Below, piece by piece: positions 36,087-49,300 of a stretch of 64,000 nt of DNA. Source of the DNA: Channallabes apus (lineage: Eukaryota > Chordata > Actinopteri > Siluriformes > Clariidae); the NCBI GenBank assembly GCA_030522415.1, contig CM060118.1:18657151-18721150 (forward strand). Direction: 5' to 3'. Under the pieces are notes generated by a model, which searched no databases, was not told the DNA's origin, and saw only the letters and a list, made by a program, of their open reading frames with translations. Each line of letters starts with the position of its first letter. Position 1 is the stretch's first letter. The position numbers and the translations under genes were made by a program.

Positions 36087-39000
36087 CAGTTTACCCAAAT
36101 GTAAGCATGCCCGATATTTAGCTTTCATCATGGTAATAAAGGACACAGTAAACGCTCTCTTTGTTTGACCTAGTCCTGTGCACAAATATTGTCATTAGCT
36201 GTAAACCAAATCTCTTAATGACATCCTGTCATTAAGCTAAGACTAATATACTAATGGCACAAATGGATTATAAAAGAGCAGAGTTGGTTTCCATTAACGT
36301 CAGACACAGAGTGAATAACTGGTACACGCTGGTTTAATTTAGAGCATGCAAGCTCTCATTCCATCCCAGACGATGAGAAAATCACTGCCAGCTCCATTTG
36401 GATAAGGCTGTGCCTGTTGAGTCTCAGGTGGAGGAGAGGGGGGGGGGTGTGCTGAGAGGGGGATCACTGTTGGATTTTGATTTCTGTTATGATTGAGCAA
36501 TTATCAGGGCACTCTGAGCCAGCCTCAGAATGGGATCAGTTCCATACAGAGTGGAGTTCAAACAAATCATCGTGATTTGTAGAAGACGTTTCTGTCAAAA
36601 CCATGCCATGGTACAAAATCAGCTGATGCGGGTCGGTACTTACTAACCTGACTGACTAAATCAGCTTGAGCTTCTGATGCAGGGAAAGCAAATTGTTTCA
36701 CATGGAGCAATGGTTCTGGAGCGTAGTCTAGTTCTCATATGTGACTTTAGATAATTAAAGCTGCACTCGTGAAATCCAGCATATAAAACCCTAAAAATCA
36801 AGAAGTGATGAATCAGTGGGTGCCAATTGCCTTAACACATTAAAGGAAAGAGCTGAAGGCATGTTTCCTGAAATCCTGAAATTTATGCATAATCATCTGA
36901 AAGATGGAGCCCTGGTTTATATTTGCACTGTTTGCAAAAACAAAACCATTTCCAATACATTCCAAATTCTAATGCTTTCCAATGCGTTAAGTGTTATGCA
37001 TTTTTTTCCACAACAATCTACTGCATGCCCTAGGCTAATCACAATGTCCTGAAGCGTGTTAGTCTAGCATTTCAAAACTTTTAAAAAGCAGCAATAAGGG
37101 GAAAAGTGACTTAGAGCTGTCAGCAAATAATGACTGTTGGCAACAAAGCGTGACACACTCATGCTGGCGTAGGTTTTGCAATGAAAAGTGCGCCAAGAAT
37201 AAATTGTCTGTCTGTAACTATTTAAAGGCAGCATTATGGTGTGATTTGTGCACAGAAAACTGATATTTTGGGCCAGAACATTTTTCCAAGTGTAGCAGCT
37301 TGCAGCAATTTAATTTATATGGGGGAAAACCACCAAAACAAATATTTGACTGTGTTCCCATATTGAAATGGATTTATTTATATGGATTAATTTGGCTCAA
37401 ATGAGCAGTTATAAAATCTTAGTTCTATCTAGGGAACTGGGGTCTGTACAGAAAACATCTCACAAATTTTACAGTATGAGCAATGCTAAACATTTCCTGA
37501 GATTGTTCATATGTCCTACTAAATATCCAAATTTGAATACATGTAGTTTACACGAATATTGTGTGTAGCCACATTTTGCCACATTTTACAGTTCAAACTC
37601 TGCTTATTGTATGCATGCACACATGCACACGCATGCACACATGCACACAGACACACACACACAAACACACACGCACGAACGCACCTGCCATTTCAACTGA
37701 AGGTGTGGACGCAACATTCAAAGCTGTTTAAAAGTATTACACATCTGATGAATGGATATGAGCAATATAACTTGAACACAGAATCATTTTGAGCAAATAC
37801 ATCTGTATGAAGTCAAGTTAATTAAGATAAGGATAAAGATGAATAAGAGAATATTCAACATGCACATTTTCAGAATGTGAGGCCTGCGGACAGTTTACAG
37901 TTGCTGGTTAACAGCACATGAATGCTTGTAGTTTATATTTTGCTTACAGCTATATAAACGTAAACATAATTAGGTAGACCATGAACTAGGAAAATCTTTG
38001 TAGAATGTATATACAGTCTCCTTCTAGTGGTTACTGTGTGTTTGTCCATGAATGCATGTTGTATACAGTATGTGGCTTCTATTTCACTTTCTGCACCGTT
38101 AATGATAATCCTATTGAATTCTATATACTGTATTTTATTTCTTGGTTAATACTAGAACTAAATTTATTGCTTAACATGTTTTTCAATTTGTAACTTGTGA
38201 CTCGTGAGAGATCCACAATTTAATAATCAAAAACAAAAGGGTGAATTTTATCAAAATATAAAATGCTGATTTTTGTCATACATTTTCAATCATTGTAATG
38301 CTTACTGAAACTTAAACATGAACATGGGTAGGAGAATAAAGCCAAATACAATTCTTATTATTTTTACATTTTATCTAATTTGACATCATTCATGTTAAAA
38401 CTGTCTAGCTAGGAACAGCAGTCTGATGTCACATAATGTAACTTTATAGTTAAATGTTCAGTGACTAGCATGTAAGTGTGGTTACAAACTTCATCCAGCA
38501 CCACAACAAAATTCCACATTTGATTGGCATATGTGAATAATTACGAATAACACATTTGGCAGACTGCATTGTAATTGTGAGACTATCGCTGTAACGTTTG
38601 GCCCACAGTCTCCAGGCCATATAATTAACATTTACAACATGGTTTTTAAATATATAAGAACCTCGACTAATTAAAGGTGCAATCTGATTGAAAGTCTATA
38701 GGAAGTTTTTATTAATTTTTAAGCACATATTTTAAACATCTTCAGATGGTTAATTGTTACGCTTAGTCCTAAAGGATTTAATTATTTACTGTTAAAAGGA
38801 ATTAAATTCTTTGCACTTTTTAATCTTTGAAGTATCTATTTGGATGACTGTTACTATGTTTAGAATGTTTGCGTTTAAAAATAAGACATCAGAAAATTTT
38901 TTTATATTAATAATAACTTAATATTAAAATACTACGTATAATACAACATAGACTTAGGCAACAAATTTGACTAGATGGTTATTTAAAGGAATAAGCTCTG

Positions 39001-39375
39001 AAATGCAAATCATGTGACATAATGTACCTACATAGTTTAGAAAACCTCCAGCTTCCATGTATCTACTGCAAACTAAAGTTGAGAAAATACAGTTTAATGA
39101 AAAAATTGATAATGTGTCAAAAACTCAGTTAAATATTAAATATATACAAAAGCTTTTTACTTTGAAATGTGTTCAATCATTAAAAAAAATAATGTCACAA
39201 AACAAATTAATGTTATAATTTCCTGTGACTTACTTACTACATTTACTTATTAAAAGATAGATAAATATTTTATACTCACTAATTATTATGCTTGCTAGTC
39301 ATAGACAGTTACAAAACATATACATCAATTAATTAAAACCATTTTTGCTATATATAATCATTGCTTGGATATAAC
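36087..39375. other. Intergenic sequence, no gene recognised
   Basis: AT-rich. It contains a 10-G run in a G-rich patch (36428-36462) and a compound CA microsatellite with ATGCACAC units (about 37608-37684). ORFs here are short and unconvincing. Confidence 0.5.

Positions 39376-39456
<81 letters not shown>
39376..39456. repeat. Inverted trinucleotide tract (AAT)n(ATT)n
   Basis: About 36 bases of AAT units switch at about 39411 to about 44 bases of ATT units, forming a self-complementary tract of around 80 bp. It produces an artefactual poly-isoleucine ORF on the - strand. Confidence 0.95.
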
Positions 39457-39598
39457 GAATAGTCTAAATAAAAAATACCATAGCATGCAGTTGATAGCAC
39501 ATAAGCAAAGCATAAGTACACCAAAATAATACTTAAAGTATTATACATTTGCTCAATTATTTTCCTGTTTACTTTTATTTTCATATTGTTTACTGTTT

Positions 39599-39626
39599 AC
39601 TCCCATGTACAAAGGTACATGGGAGT
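39599..39626. repeat. Perfect 12-bp hairpin, 4-base loop
   Basis: ACTCCCATGTAC, loop AAAG, GTACATGGGAGT. Function unknown. Confidence 0.85.
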
Positions 39627-40151
39627 CCAGCCATGTCCAAAGGTAATTTAAAGATAGTTTTCAATTAAGTGAATGAGCATCAGTGACCATAATCGAACCT
39701 TAACCAGCATGAAATGAAAGGCATGACTGCATTTTAAATGCATTAATTACAAGCTGGGGTCATGGGACCTTCATAAGAACTTGAGATTTTACTGTGAACA
39801 GGTCAGTGCTTGCAGTAATTCTCAAGTACAATAAATGTTTATTTCCCTTAGAAAATGTATCAGGAGAACTTTGTTCAGTTTGCTAAGGATACACAGTAAA
39901 TCCGGAAAAAGCGTACTGTGTTTAAAGTGGATAAAGTCACATTTAATGACAGCATCAGAAGTAGTACACAAGTATGAAATGAGGACCATCTGGCTTTTAG
40001 TATGAATTATATATACAATGTGTATATTATGTACAGTATGTATAATTGCTGCCATGCTTGTAGTCTTAATTATTTGTGAAAGGAACATTTTCCACCCAAC
40101 ATTCTCTCATGCTGGTCACCTACAATTCATATATACTGTAAGTCTATAAGC

Positions 40152-40206
40152 ATTGCTTCCCTCAATAAATATATTGTATAGAGTATATATTTATAGAGGG
40201 AAGCAA
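40152..40206. repeat. 55-bp hairpin with 23-bp arms
   Basis: The arm ATTGCTTCCCTC (40152-40163) plus AATAAATATAT is inverted at 40184-40206 with one mismatch in 23; the loop is 9 bases. Shorter than a usual pre-miRNA. Unassigned. Confidence 0.85.
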
Positions 40207-40885
40207 TCTTATATAGAGACATATAAAATTATAAATGTACCTTCCTTAAATTGCACAAATTCTTACAGGGTGCCTAAACTGTCGCAGGCACATGATACCT
40301 GATGAACAGCCATTCCTCTGGACGAACCTGTAATAACAGGTGATTAAGACCCACATGTGTCTTATTGCTTTGAGCACCAAGGGTGTAGAGAAGAAGAGAA
40401 AAACAGAGGGGGGTGGATTATCATGAGCCTAAACTCATCTTTAGAGAAGCTTGAGTTTTCCTATTGTCTGAAAACAGGAACGAACCCCACTCTGTGGCGC
40501 CAAGCTGACATGGCAGAATGCTGTCTGGGTCAGCAAGTCACCTGGCACCAGGCGTAATGGCAGGCTAGGGTGTGTTATGTACAGTCGCAGCCGGGCACCA
40601 GGGGCCACGATGGCGACACTGAAACACTCCCCTCCTCGTGCGATGACAGGCCAATCTTTGCACAACAATGTCGTATAATTTGTGAGAGGGCCCCGCTGTG
40701 AGAGCAAAAATGGGTAATTAAAGCAAGAGAGGACGGTCTGAGATACACGCAAACCAGCTCTGATGACAACCATCAGCTGACTGCTGTATAGAGCCTTGTT
40801 ATACGCTCCATCGTCGTGGAACTAAATGAGCTCTTTAACTTTGAGCTGAGCTCAGTGGCAGTGGAGAGTGAAGAGTGTGGTTTTT

Positions 40886-42552
40886 GTGTGTGTGTGTGTG
40901 TGTCACATGTCCGAGAAAGGAGCCAGGGGAGTATTGTCCTCTGGTGCTCGCTTTCGTGGGAACAGCTTTCTGATCATGGAAAGGGGAAGTTATTACCAGG
41001 GTTCGTTCAGCTCACCTATTAACGATACCGGTCAACAAAGCAGTCTCAGTCATACTGTCATCATAAGGGCCAAGCACTCTGTGCAGCCCTAACTGCTAAA
41101 TTAGGAAAGTTCATTTGGCTATTAACTCATGAATGCTGTCTTCTCTCTGCTTGGCCTTTTAATGTGAAGGGCTTTATGCTCTCCAGGAAGGTTTAGACTT
41201 TACACAGTGGGGAATATGATTGCCTCTATTGTGGGTCAAGATAATCTGCCTTGTCACTTAACAGTTTGGTTTGTGGTCAAAAAGACGGCACAAACCTCCC
41301 TCAGAGTAATGGGCATTAATAACGCCAATAGAGAACGCCCATTTGTGCACTTGATGGTCATTAAGCTGCTTAAGAACTGAATATGATAGGACTTAAAATT
41401 AAAAGGGAAGTGACTGATACTATTTCTGTCATTAATGTGATGAGTGACTTAGCAACAATGGCAGACTTCCATTGTGAATTTATAAGGAGCCTATTTTCTA
41501 TATTCACGTATGAGTTTCAGGCCTGAATATTAAACTCTATGCCAAATATTTTCTCGCCTTGGTCACACATTTTTACACTCCAATGCTTTAGATTGCTGTA
41601 TAACTTCTAAAATTACTCCCAGCTTCATATATGAGCCATGAGCTCCATCAGGCCACATTGATAAAATACTAATTGGATTGGTCATTTCTTTGTTCTAGGT
41701 TCCAGGCTCAGGAATTTTCATACCTCACACTTCACTAATGTCTTTATAAGTTGTTGCCCCACACAGCTGCAGTGGGGTTTGATAATTTCTATCCTCACCC
41801 AATGCAGATGTGGCTGATACACAAAATGTGTGCGTGTGTGAATAAGAGAGTGAGAGAGAGAGAGAGAGGCTGGCTGGAACCACTTGGCACAGCCTTAAGC
41901 AGACTGTGGCTTCCCCTCGCAGACAGCACACTTCTAGCTACACTCTAGCACTCATATTCACTCCGAGGCAGCCAGTCTGCTGACAGACACTTGATTTACA
42001 ACCGCTTTGCTGAGTTTTACTGCAAATGTTAATGTGACAGAAAATATTGACTCGGGGAAGTAATTCTGCTGTGGGTCATAAAGTGTAGTGTAAAAGTGGT
42101 TGCGCTTTCATGAGAAGTGCCCTTGATGATATGTTTATAACATTATCATAAAACTTTCTTCACTAGTCCTTTTTTTGTGTGACTCAGCCAAATAATTCTA
42201 CCATACCCTGTTGAATCACTGGAAACACACTGAACACTCAGTAACCTGTCAATACCTATTTAAGTGGAATATATAGTAATTGATGATAGAATTATACAAA
42301 TGCTTACATGAACTCTTTCTACAATATAGCTGTGTTTGGAGATAACTCCTATAGTGCGGCACTGGGAGGCAAGGCAACAGACACTCACACTGACAACCAA
42401 CATATGACCATGAATATAAAATGATAATAATAAACGTTAGGAATTATTTTTAAACTGAAGCTAAATAAAAAATTAAATACATACTGTTGAAACTGAGTTA
42501 TTTGAACTAGATTATTATAAATTGCCTAATTCTCTCTCTCTCTCTCTCTCTC
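40886..42552. repeat. Dispersed dinucleotide microsatellites
   Basis: (GT)n at about 40886-40903, (GA)n at about 41845-41868 and (CT)n at 42531-42552. The sequence between them shows no gene. Confidence 0.85.
41080..41520. promoter_or_regulatory. Candidate conserved non-coding block
   Basis: Repeat-free sequence without coding potential, with clustered ATTA cores (GGGCATTAATAACGCC, GATGGTCATTAAGCTGC, TCTGTCATTAATGTG). It may be an enhancer of the msx3 landscape. This is inference from composition and motif density alone. Confidence 0.22.
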
Positions 42553-43319
42553 ACCCATACAAACACACCTATACGCTCCCTCACACAAACACATGCATCA
42601 ACATCTGGTAACAGTTAAATTAGTTTTAATAGCTAATTACCGTGATCTGTACTTAAACACATTTTCCACTCTGCTAATGCTAATGTTTCATAAAAGCCCC
42701 GTTTCTAAATTAGATTATTGTTGTGGCAACATTTAGAACATTAAGTATTACACATGCATGTATAGTGATGCACTTAAGGCTTGGAAACAGTCAAAGAACA
42801 ATTATTTGTGATGTCAGGTTGTCAGCCCTTCCTCTGCCTAACAGCCTTGGGCAAGCGTTAATGATAAATGCAACGATCCCAGTGAGAGAATATGCAGGAA
42901 TCATGCAGTTTTAATAAACAGTCATGAGAGCTGGCCAGGCTACAGTTCTGAGGTCAGCTGTGGTTCTGTCATCTCCATCGAGGCTGAAGTGCTGAGCACC
43001 AAAAAGCCCCTCTGCTTCGAAACCTGACACTACACCGGCACAACGGGACATGTGTTCGCTCTTACTCTAATGTGAAAATGGACACTCAAACATTCAACTG
43101 TGACCTGTTTTATGGTTTTACACACTCACAAAGCCCTATAACCTCTAATAGGACACACAAAACTAGGCTACAGAGACAAAGCGCTCTTCCAGCTGGATCA
43201 GAATAGAGAACAGTTACATTATTATTATTATTATTATTATTATAGGGGTATGTTAATAAACATTGCTAATTAATTAGCATTTTCTTTAAGATCACTAAAA
43301 TGCTTTTTAAGTTGCATTA

Positions 43320-43960
43320 GAAAAATCAACAGTAGAAATCAAACATATGTTTAATAAGATTATTTCAACACATGCAACGTGATAAAAACTCACAGGTTTG
43401 GGACTAAACAGCTGTATGTCCATAAGAAAGCCACAGATTATTGAGAATAACCAGAAAAGAAGGACATAAAGTGATGCAACCATCAGGCATAGAGCACACT
43501 GTACAAGCCTTTGGAGGCAGTGTTATGATCTGGGGTTGCTTCAATTGGTCGTGTCTAGGTTAAGCAAAAATATTTGGCAAAAAAAAGTCCACTTATGATA
43601 TGCATTTACTGTATGACCAGGTTATCCCATAAATAGATTCTTTTCATCCCTAATGGCAGAGCCTATTCTAACACTGTGAAGGAATGGTTCCTGGGAGCAT
43701 CATTTTCACACATGAATTCCATAATCAATGTTAAGACAGTTCGAAGAAATCTTACAGTGCGTGACTTTGACCTCACAGTTTTGGTCAGGCAGTGGATGAT
43801 AAGAGGCCATGATCGCTGCTTTGGTAGTGATCATAAAATTTAAAGAGTGAAATGAGTAAGACTGCAAATGAGTAAGTTGTAATTATGTTAAGCACATAAT
43901 AAATTCAGGCTTACACGATACAGATTAAGCAAATCCTAAAAGGATTTCTTAAAGATCCAT
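43320..43960 (+). mobile_element. Decayed Tc1/mariner relic
   Basis: GTTTGGGACTAAACAGCTGTATGT-like sequence, CATAAGAAAGCC, then GGAGGCAGTGTTATGATCTG (a GGSVMIWG block at about 43515-43540) and AAGGAATGGTTCCTGGGAGC follow transposase order. Frames are broken throughout and the ends are lost. A (TTA)n run lies just upstream at 43220-43242. It is the only transposon recognised between 30 and 62 kb. Confidence 0.65.
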
Positions 43961-46292
43961 GCCCAGACTTTTTCAGACAAGTAACATCATGTTTACAAGC
44001 ACTTTAAAACATGTATTATGTGTTAAAAAAAACACTTTGAAAAACCTGAGCAGTGAGATTATTATCTAATCTCACTTCTTGTCCACACAACTCACACAAA
44101 CTCCATGCCAAAGCACTTCGCTCTGCAGTAAACTGCATCTCATAAGGGAAAAGCCTTTGTCTGTTATGGATTTTCTGCTTTGTGTTTTGGCAGCAGAGCA
44201 ACAGCTGGCAGGCTGGACGCCCCTCGTTCGGTTGTCAGAGTGAGATGAACACACTTCTTTTTAAGATAATTACTCCATTCAGGGGTTTGACAAGTACATA
44301 ATTGATATGAAATGAGTGACTCATTGTTAATTGGTCTTGGTTGACTTTATGCCAAGTATAAAGACAAAGAAAATAAAAGTTTTTTTTTTTTCATTTTTAT
44401 TTTATATAATCCCTGTGTTTGAAGTGGTTTGAAAATGAAAAAAAGTCTAATGGCTTCTAATATTTCAAAATGTAATAATTCGATCAATATTCAGTGATAA
44501 GCTAATAACAAATTAATTAATGGTTTATATTTGTTTTGATACAAATACTAACAGGTTTGAGATAACAAAACATGCACTTTTGTTACAATACATGTCACCT
44601 GCATATTTCTATTTCCTTAAAACATTTCTCTAAAAAATAATAAGTTAAGCAACCTTACATTGCTGCACTAAGCAGTGGAATGTGGCTGCAATCCATCAGT
44701 GATAAACACAAGTTATGTCCTTTTGGCTAACAAAAATATGCAACTTTTGAGGGCACCATTTTTCATGTTGTTGACAGATGATGAACAGATATTTTCCGAG
44801 ATTCAATTCACTTTTACACAAGGGTTTAAACTGCTACAGCTCTGGCTGCTTTCCTGAGTTTTATTGCACTCAATTGGGCCAGAAAACTAAACTCAGAAAA
44901 AGCTTCCCAGATTCCAGGTAATTCCAGGAAATGCTGTATTCTATGAGAGTAATTAATTGCTGATTGTGAATAAATTAATGATTGAGTACAATGCCGGTTG
45001 ATGGGTCAAACTATGCATTCAACTATTGTGACATCCATCACAGTAAAGCATGACTTAGACTTTGAATTTTTGACCTAGAGCTAATAATGGAGTTCACAGT
45101 TTGTATATCATAAAAGAGAAGAGAGTATAATACCTCTAAGAGTGGAGCAATAAGTCAAAGTGAACGCCCACTCTGTTTTTTTTTGCGCCTGATCTCTCAG
45201 CTCTTTCAGATGAGGCCAGAGGCAGCGTGGGGTGGGACACATGGCCAGCGCTTAGTCAGGTGAAAGTGTCTCCCCCGCACTGGCGTCTGAAAGGCCCGTC
45301 TCCAGGTCCCACTGTGTGCCTGCCTGCCAGCTGGAGCCCCCTGACCCTTCCAGTCCAGTCAGTGAGCCGAGCTCTGCCAGCAGGGGCACCTCTTTAGGGT
45401 CACTGAACCCACTGTGAGAGTATGGCTGGACTCTTAATGCACTGCTCTAATAATGCCTGACATTTAATGCAATATAGCATACATTGCTTTGTAAGGGTCA
45501 CTGAACTCATTATGTGTACACAAATGACCAAGAAATATGATACCTTTTCTAGATTCTTTTTCTGAACATGGTTTGGGGACAATTATATTTTCTTCTGTTA
45601 TATTTCCTATTGTTGTGTTTGCTAAGTTGTAACTGTGAGTATAGCTTAAAATATCCCTGCAAGGTTATTATTCAATCATGATATTTCTGTTGTAATGACT
45701 ATGTTGTTTGTACAGAGCAAAGAGTCATACCTTGAGTACATTACACACTGTTTACACACTGTGTAATTCAAATAGACTGCAATAGGACAATTTCATATAA
45801 AGCTGAGGACTATAGCTAAGAGTTTTCTAGAAGTCTTTCAGGATAATGCCGACCAATGTCATATACTGTCCCATACATTTTCAATCAATATCAAATATTA
45901 TTAATGTTTGCATGTGAGTTATGTTTTTTAAATAATAGAGACAGAAAATCTGTTACTTATGTCTCAATTGTAATCAAAGCAGAGGAGTATTATAGTGACA
46001 TACAAGTTATATCAGAACATTAATGTAGATTACTACCATGAGTTTGACCTGTGGTCTAAAAACTCATTAGTCAACTGTTTTACAGGCTTGGTATAGTGGA
46101 TCTTGCATAGTGGTCTAAACTTAACAAACTCACTTTCTATATTTAAAATCTGATGGAATCTGATGCAAGAAATGGCAGCAGCACAGGTATGCATTCTAAC
46201 ACTGTTGGATCATTAAACTAATTTAATGTTAGACCTCTACCACTGCCACTTTGATGTCTGTTTTATATCCGGTTTAGTAGTTGTTAGTTTTA

Positions 46293-46296
<4 letters not shown>
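43961..46296. other. Intergenic sequence, no gene recognised
   Basis: AT-rich apart from a GC-rich patch at about 45160-45410 (CCCGCACTGGCGTCTG, GTGTGCCTGCCTGCCAGCTG), which stands out against its surroundings. No coding frame. Confidence 0.5.

Positions 46297-46331
<35 letters not shown>
46297..46331. repeat. (TTA)n microsatellite
   Basis: About a dozen TTA units; gives a poly-tyrosine ORF artefact. Confidence 0.95.
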
Positions 46332-49300
46332 TCTTTTATTATCTTATTTCTGTTTTATGTGTCTTGAACATGCCACAGTTAATATGTTTCAGAAATGGCC
46401 ATAATGACCGTAATTTAAAAAAAGACATCAAACATTTTTTATCGTATTTCAAAAGCATACAATCTGTGCTTACTTACAACCAAGTCTTATTATACTTCAT
46501 TTTGTCATAAATCTTTACACACAAAGACTTCCAACAAAAAAGAAGCAAAATCAATTGGATACAGCAGGCCAAATACACTGCAGCGAATTCAGCTCTGGGA
46601 AGCAGACCTGCAGAAGCAGACAGCAGTAAATCTCCTCTACTCGAAGACCCCTCTTTCCTGTACTGATATCACCCTCTCAGGTACTAAATCTTTACAGCTA
46701 AGTTAGGGCCATTAGAACCAAACCCAAGGATTGCTGACTAATTGATAAGGTTACGATTTGAAACATTCTCCAAAGCTCTAATTGAAACCATTAGGAAGGA
46801 AGACTGGAGATGTCTGGAGAACGAGCACGGGGAATCGAAGGGGGTCTTTGATCTTGGAGCTTGTCTGCCATCCTGTTTTCCTTCAAGGTTTCCTGGTTTG
46901 TTTCAGAAGACAGAGTCAGAGTCTTGGGGACAGGATGTTAATGGATCACTTAAAAGAGGCCTATTCTTTACGAGAAGGCTAAAGCATTATCAGCTGGGTT
47001 AAAGACAGCCAGCATTTGCAGAAGGGAGGGAGGGCAGTGACAGATAACCTTGCTGAGTATTACAGTAGCATTTCTTGCCAAGATAGTAAATGGACTACGC
47101 AGTGATGAAAGACGTGGATAAAACATTTCAAAAGGTCTGAATTTGACTGCAATCATTTTGGTAGATTGGTGAAAAAGAGTGAAAATTAATTCTGTTTTCA
47201 CCTGTGAGTTTAAGTTATTGGGACTCAGTAGCTTATTTTCAATAACTACATAACAACAGGATTTAAGAATTCATGTAATATTAATATAACTTAACATATT
47301 ATAGTTGGAGTCTTCTCAGGCCATGTAAAATATGTCTATTCATAATATAAGATTTAAATCTATTTTGTTGATGAATAATTAGCAGGGTATGTTATTAACC
47401 AGTTTCACAAGTTAAGTTTTAATATAGCTGGCTAAATTAAAGATTATTTTGTAAGGCATGCTGAATTTAATGACCTGTTTCTATTAAGCCCTAAGAAGAT
47501 CTAAGTTTTTTCACACTGTGTAGCTCCAGGTTCATACAGAGAACAGGCAAGACAAAATAAAAAATCATAAGCCTTATATTTATGGACCGACCCTCTTGAC
47601 CTTATTCAAAAGGAACGAAAATAAATGACACAGCCAAAGATGTGGAGACTGAGTGAATTTGACCCTGCATCTCTGTTGTCTTAGCAGTATGAAACAAATC
47701 TAATAAGACCGCATTTTTTTTACCCCTATGCTGATCACTGAGATGCAGCCACATCAGACGTACAGTAAACCTCTTGACAGACTATCTTGACTATAATCTT
47801 AAGAGTAACTCCCGTAAGCTCAGAGCCTTTGTCTTTGATTATATGTAATCAACCTATCTTAGATCTTCATTACTAAATGTAATGTCTGCTTTGATCTAGA
47901 GCACTAGCAATGAACATTTCCACAAAACTGTGCACTCTGATTAGACTCATGAGTGGTTTGGATTGTGCCATAGCAGCAGTGACTTCACTAGCAGTCATGA
48001 ATTCACAGGACTCCTCTAAGTGCTCAACAAAATATGAATCACCAAGCTCTCGAGACCATGGAGAACAGTTGGCTTTGATAATGCTATTCCAATTCACATT
48101 TGGCTCTGAACAGAAACATTTACTTTAGATTTTTTTTTGTTTGCGTGTCAAAGTCCCATCCATTCCAATGGCTCTGAATTATTGTGGAGATCATGCTGTT
48201 CCAGCATGAAATGGTGCCTGCTACAGAAAGATCAGATTTCATGAATTTTGGTCTTTCATCCTTATGAAATAAATATGTGCGTCCTCTCCCAAAGCTATGA
48301 ACTGGGGATCATTCCTCTCATTTCAAGTTTACAAAATAAATATTATTTTTCATCTTGTTCAGAATATTCAGAAAAAACAAATAATCATTAGAACGACAAA
48401 TGCTTAAACAATTTTGCTTCACAGTTGTACTAAAGATATATGTGTATGATCATATTTGAAGAGCAATAAGTTAAATGCAATGTTAAAACATATCATTAAA
48501 ATGATTATTTATCAGCCTGTCCAATATATTAAAAACAGACATGTTCCCTCCACTTCCCTAGTTCCTTTATTTTATGATCTGATTACTGTTTCCACGGTGT
48601 ATGGCTTATACATGGTATATGATATATTTCATGTTATCAGAATGGAACTCATAACCTTCATTTTTTGGCATTATTATCTGAGTAAAGAAATTTGCCTTAG
48701 GGTAAATAAGCCTAACCTGCTCATGATGCCATTACTGCAGAGCTGCATACTCCCTGAGGACTTCACACTTTAATTGGCCCGGTGCCACAGTCTGGAGTGG
48801 CTGGAGATCAATAGACTGCATGGGTAGTGCAGTGGCAGTGACCCGTAGAGCTGGAATCTCCCTGAGCGTCTGTCTCTCCTGCTCTGCCTCACACCCCTAC
48901 CAGGGATTGCATGGGGGGCTTCTGAGAGACCACTCAGTCCAGTCAGACAGGCGCTAGTGGAGCCAGAGTCAATAAGCAAAACTGAGTCGCAATCCGATTC
49001 ACTATCATGATTTTGACATCCTGTGTTATACATATCTCATTTGTACTGGCATGGTGGCTACTTCATATACCATCAGCACAGAGCACTGTGTTTATTGTAT
49101 GCCATGTGCAGGTACACTGGAAAAAATACGAGATGCAAATATGAGCTTATGGCATCTTGGAGGTTTTCGTCGTTATAATACTTTATTATTTATAATCCCA
49201 TTGTAGAAATCGGCAAATATCTATATCTGCATAATGCTGAGTTGAAAGTGCCCACGCTGTCTGTTTTTGAACTCAGGCTTTAATGTGGGTCTGTTTGGAG

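Noticed and set aside
39348..39584. 78-codon poly-isoleucine ORF
   Set aside because: Product of the AAT/ATT microsatellite.
40152..40206. The hairpin as a microRNA gene
   Set aside because: The stem-loop is only 55 bases with a near-perfect stem and no visible flanking stem extension; evidence is too weak for an ncRNA call.
40441..40773. 110-codon - strand ORF
   Set aside because: No recognisable domain or splice context, and overlapping frames are similarly open because the block is locally GC-balanced.
45376..45390. GCCAGCAGGGGCACC as a CTCF site
   Set aside because: It departs from the consensus at the GGC part of the core, so it was not annotated as a site and only mentioned as part of the GC-rich island.
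46226..46510. 94-codon ORF with a poly-tyrosine run
   Set aside because: Product of the TTA microsatellite; no family resemblance.
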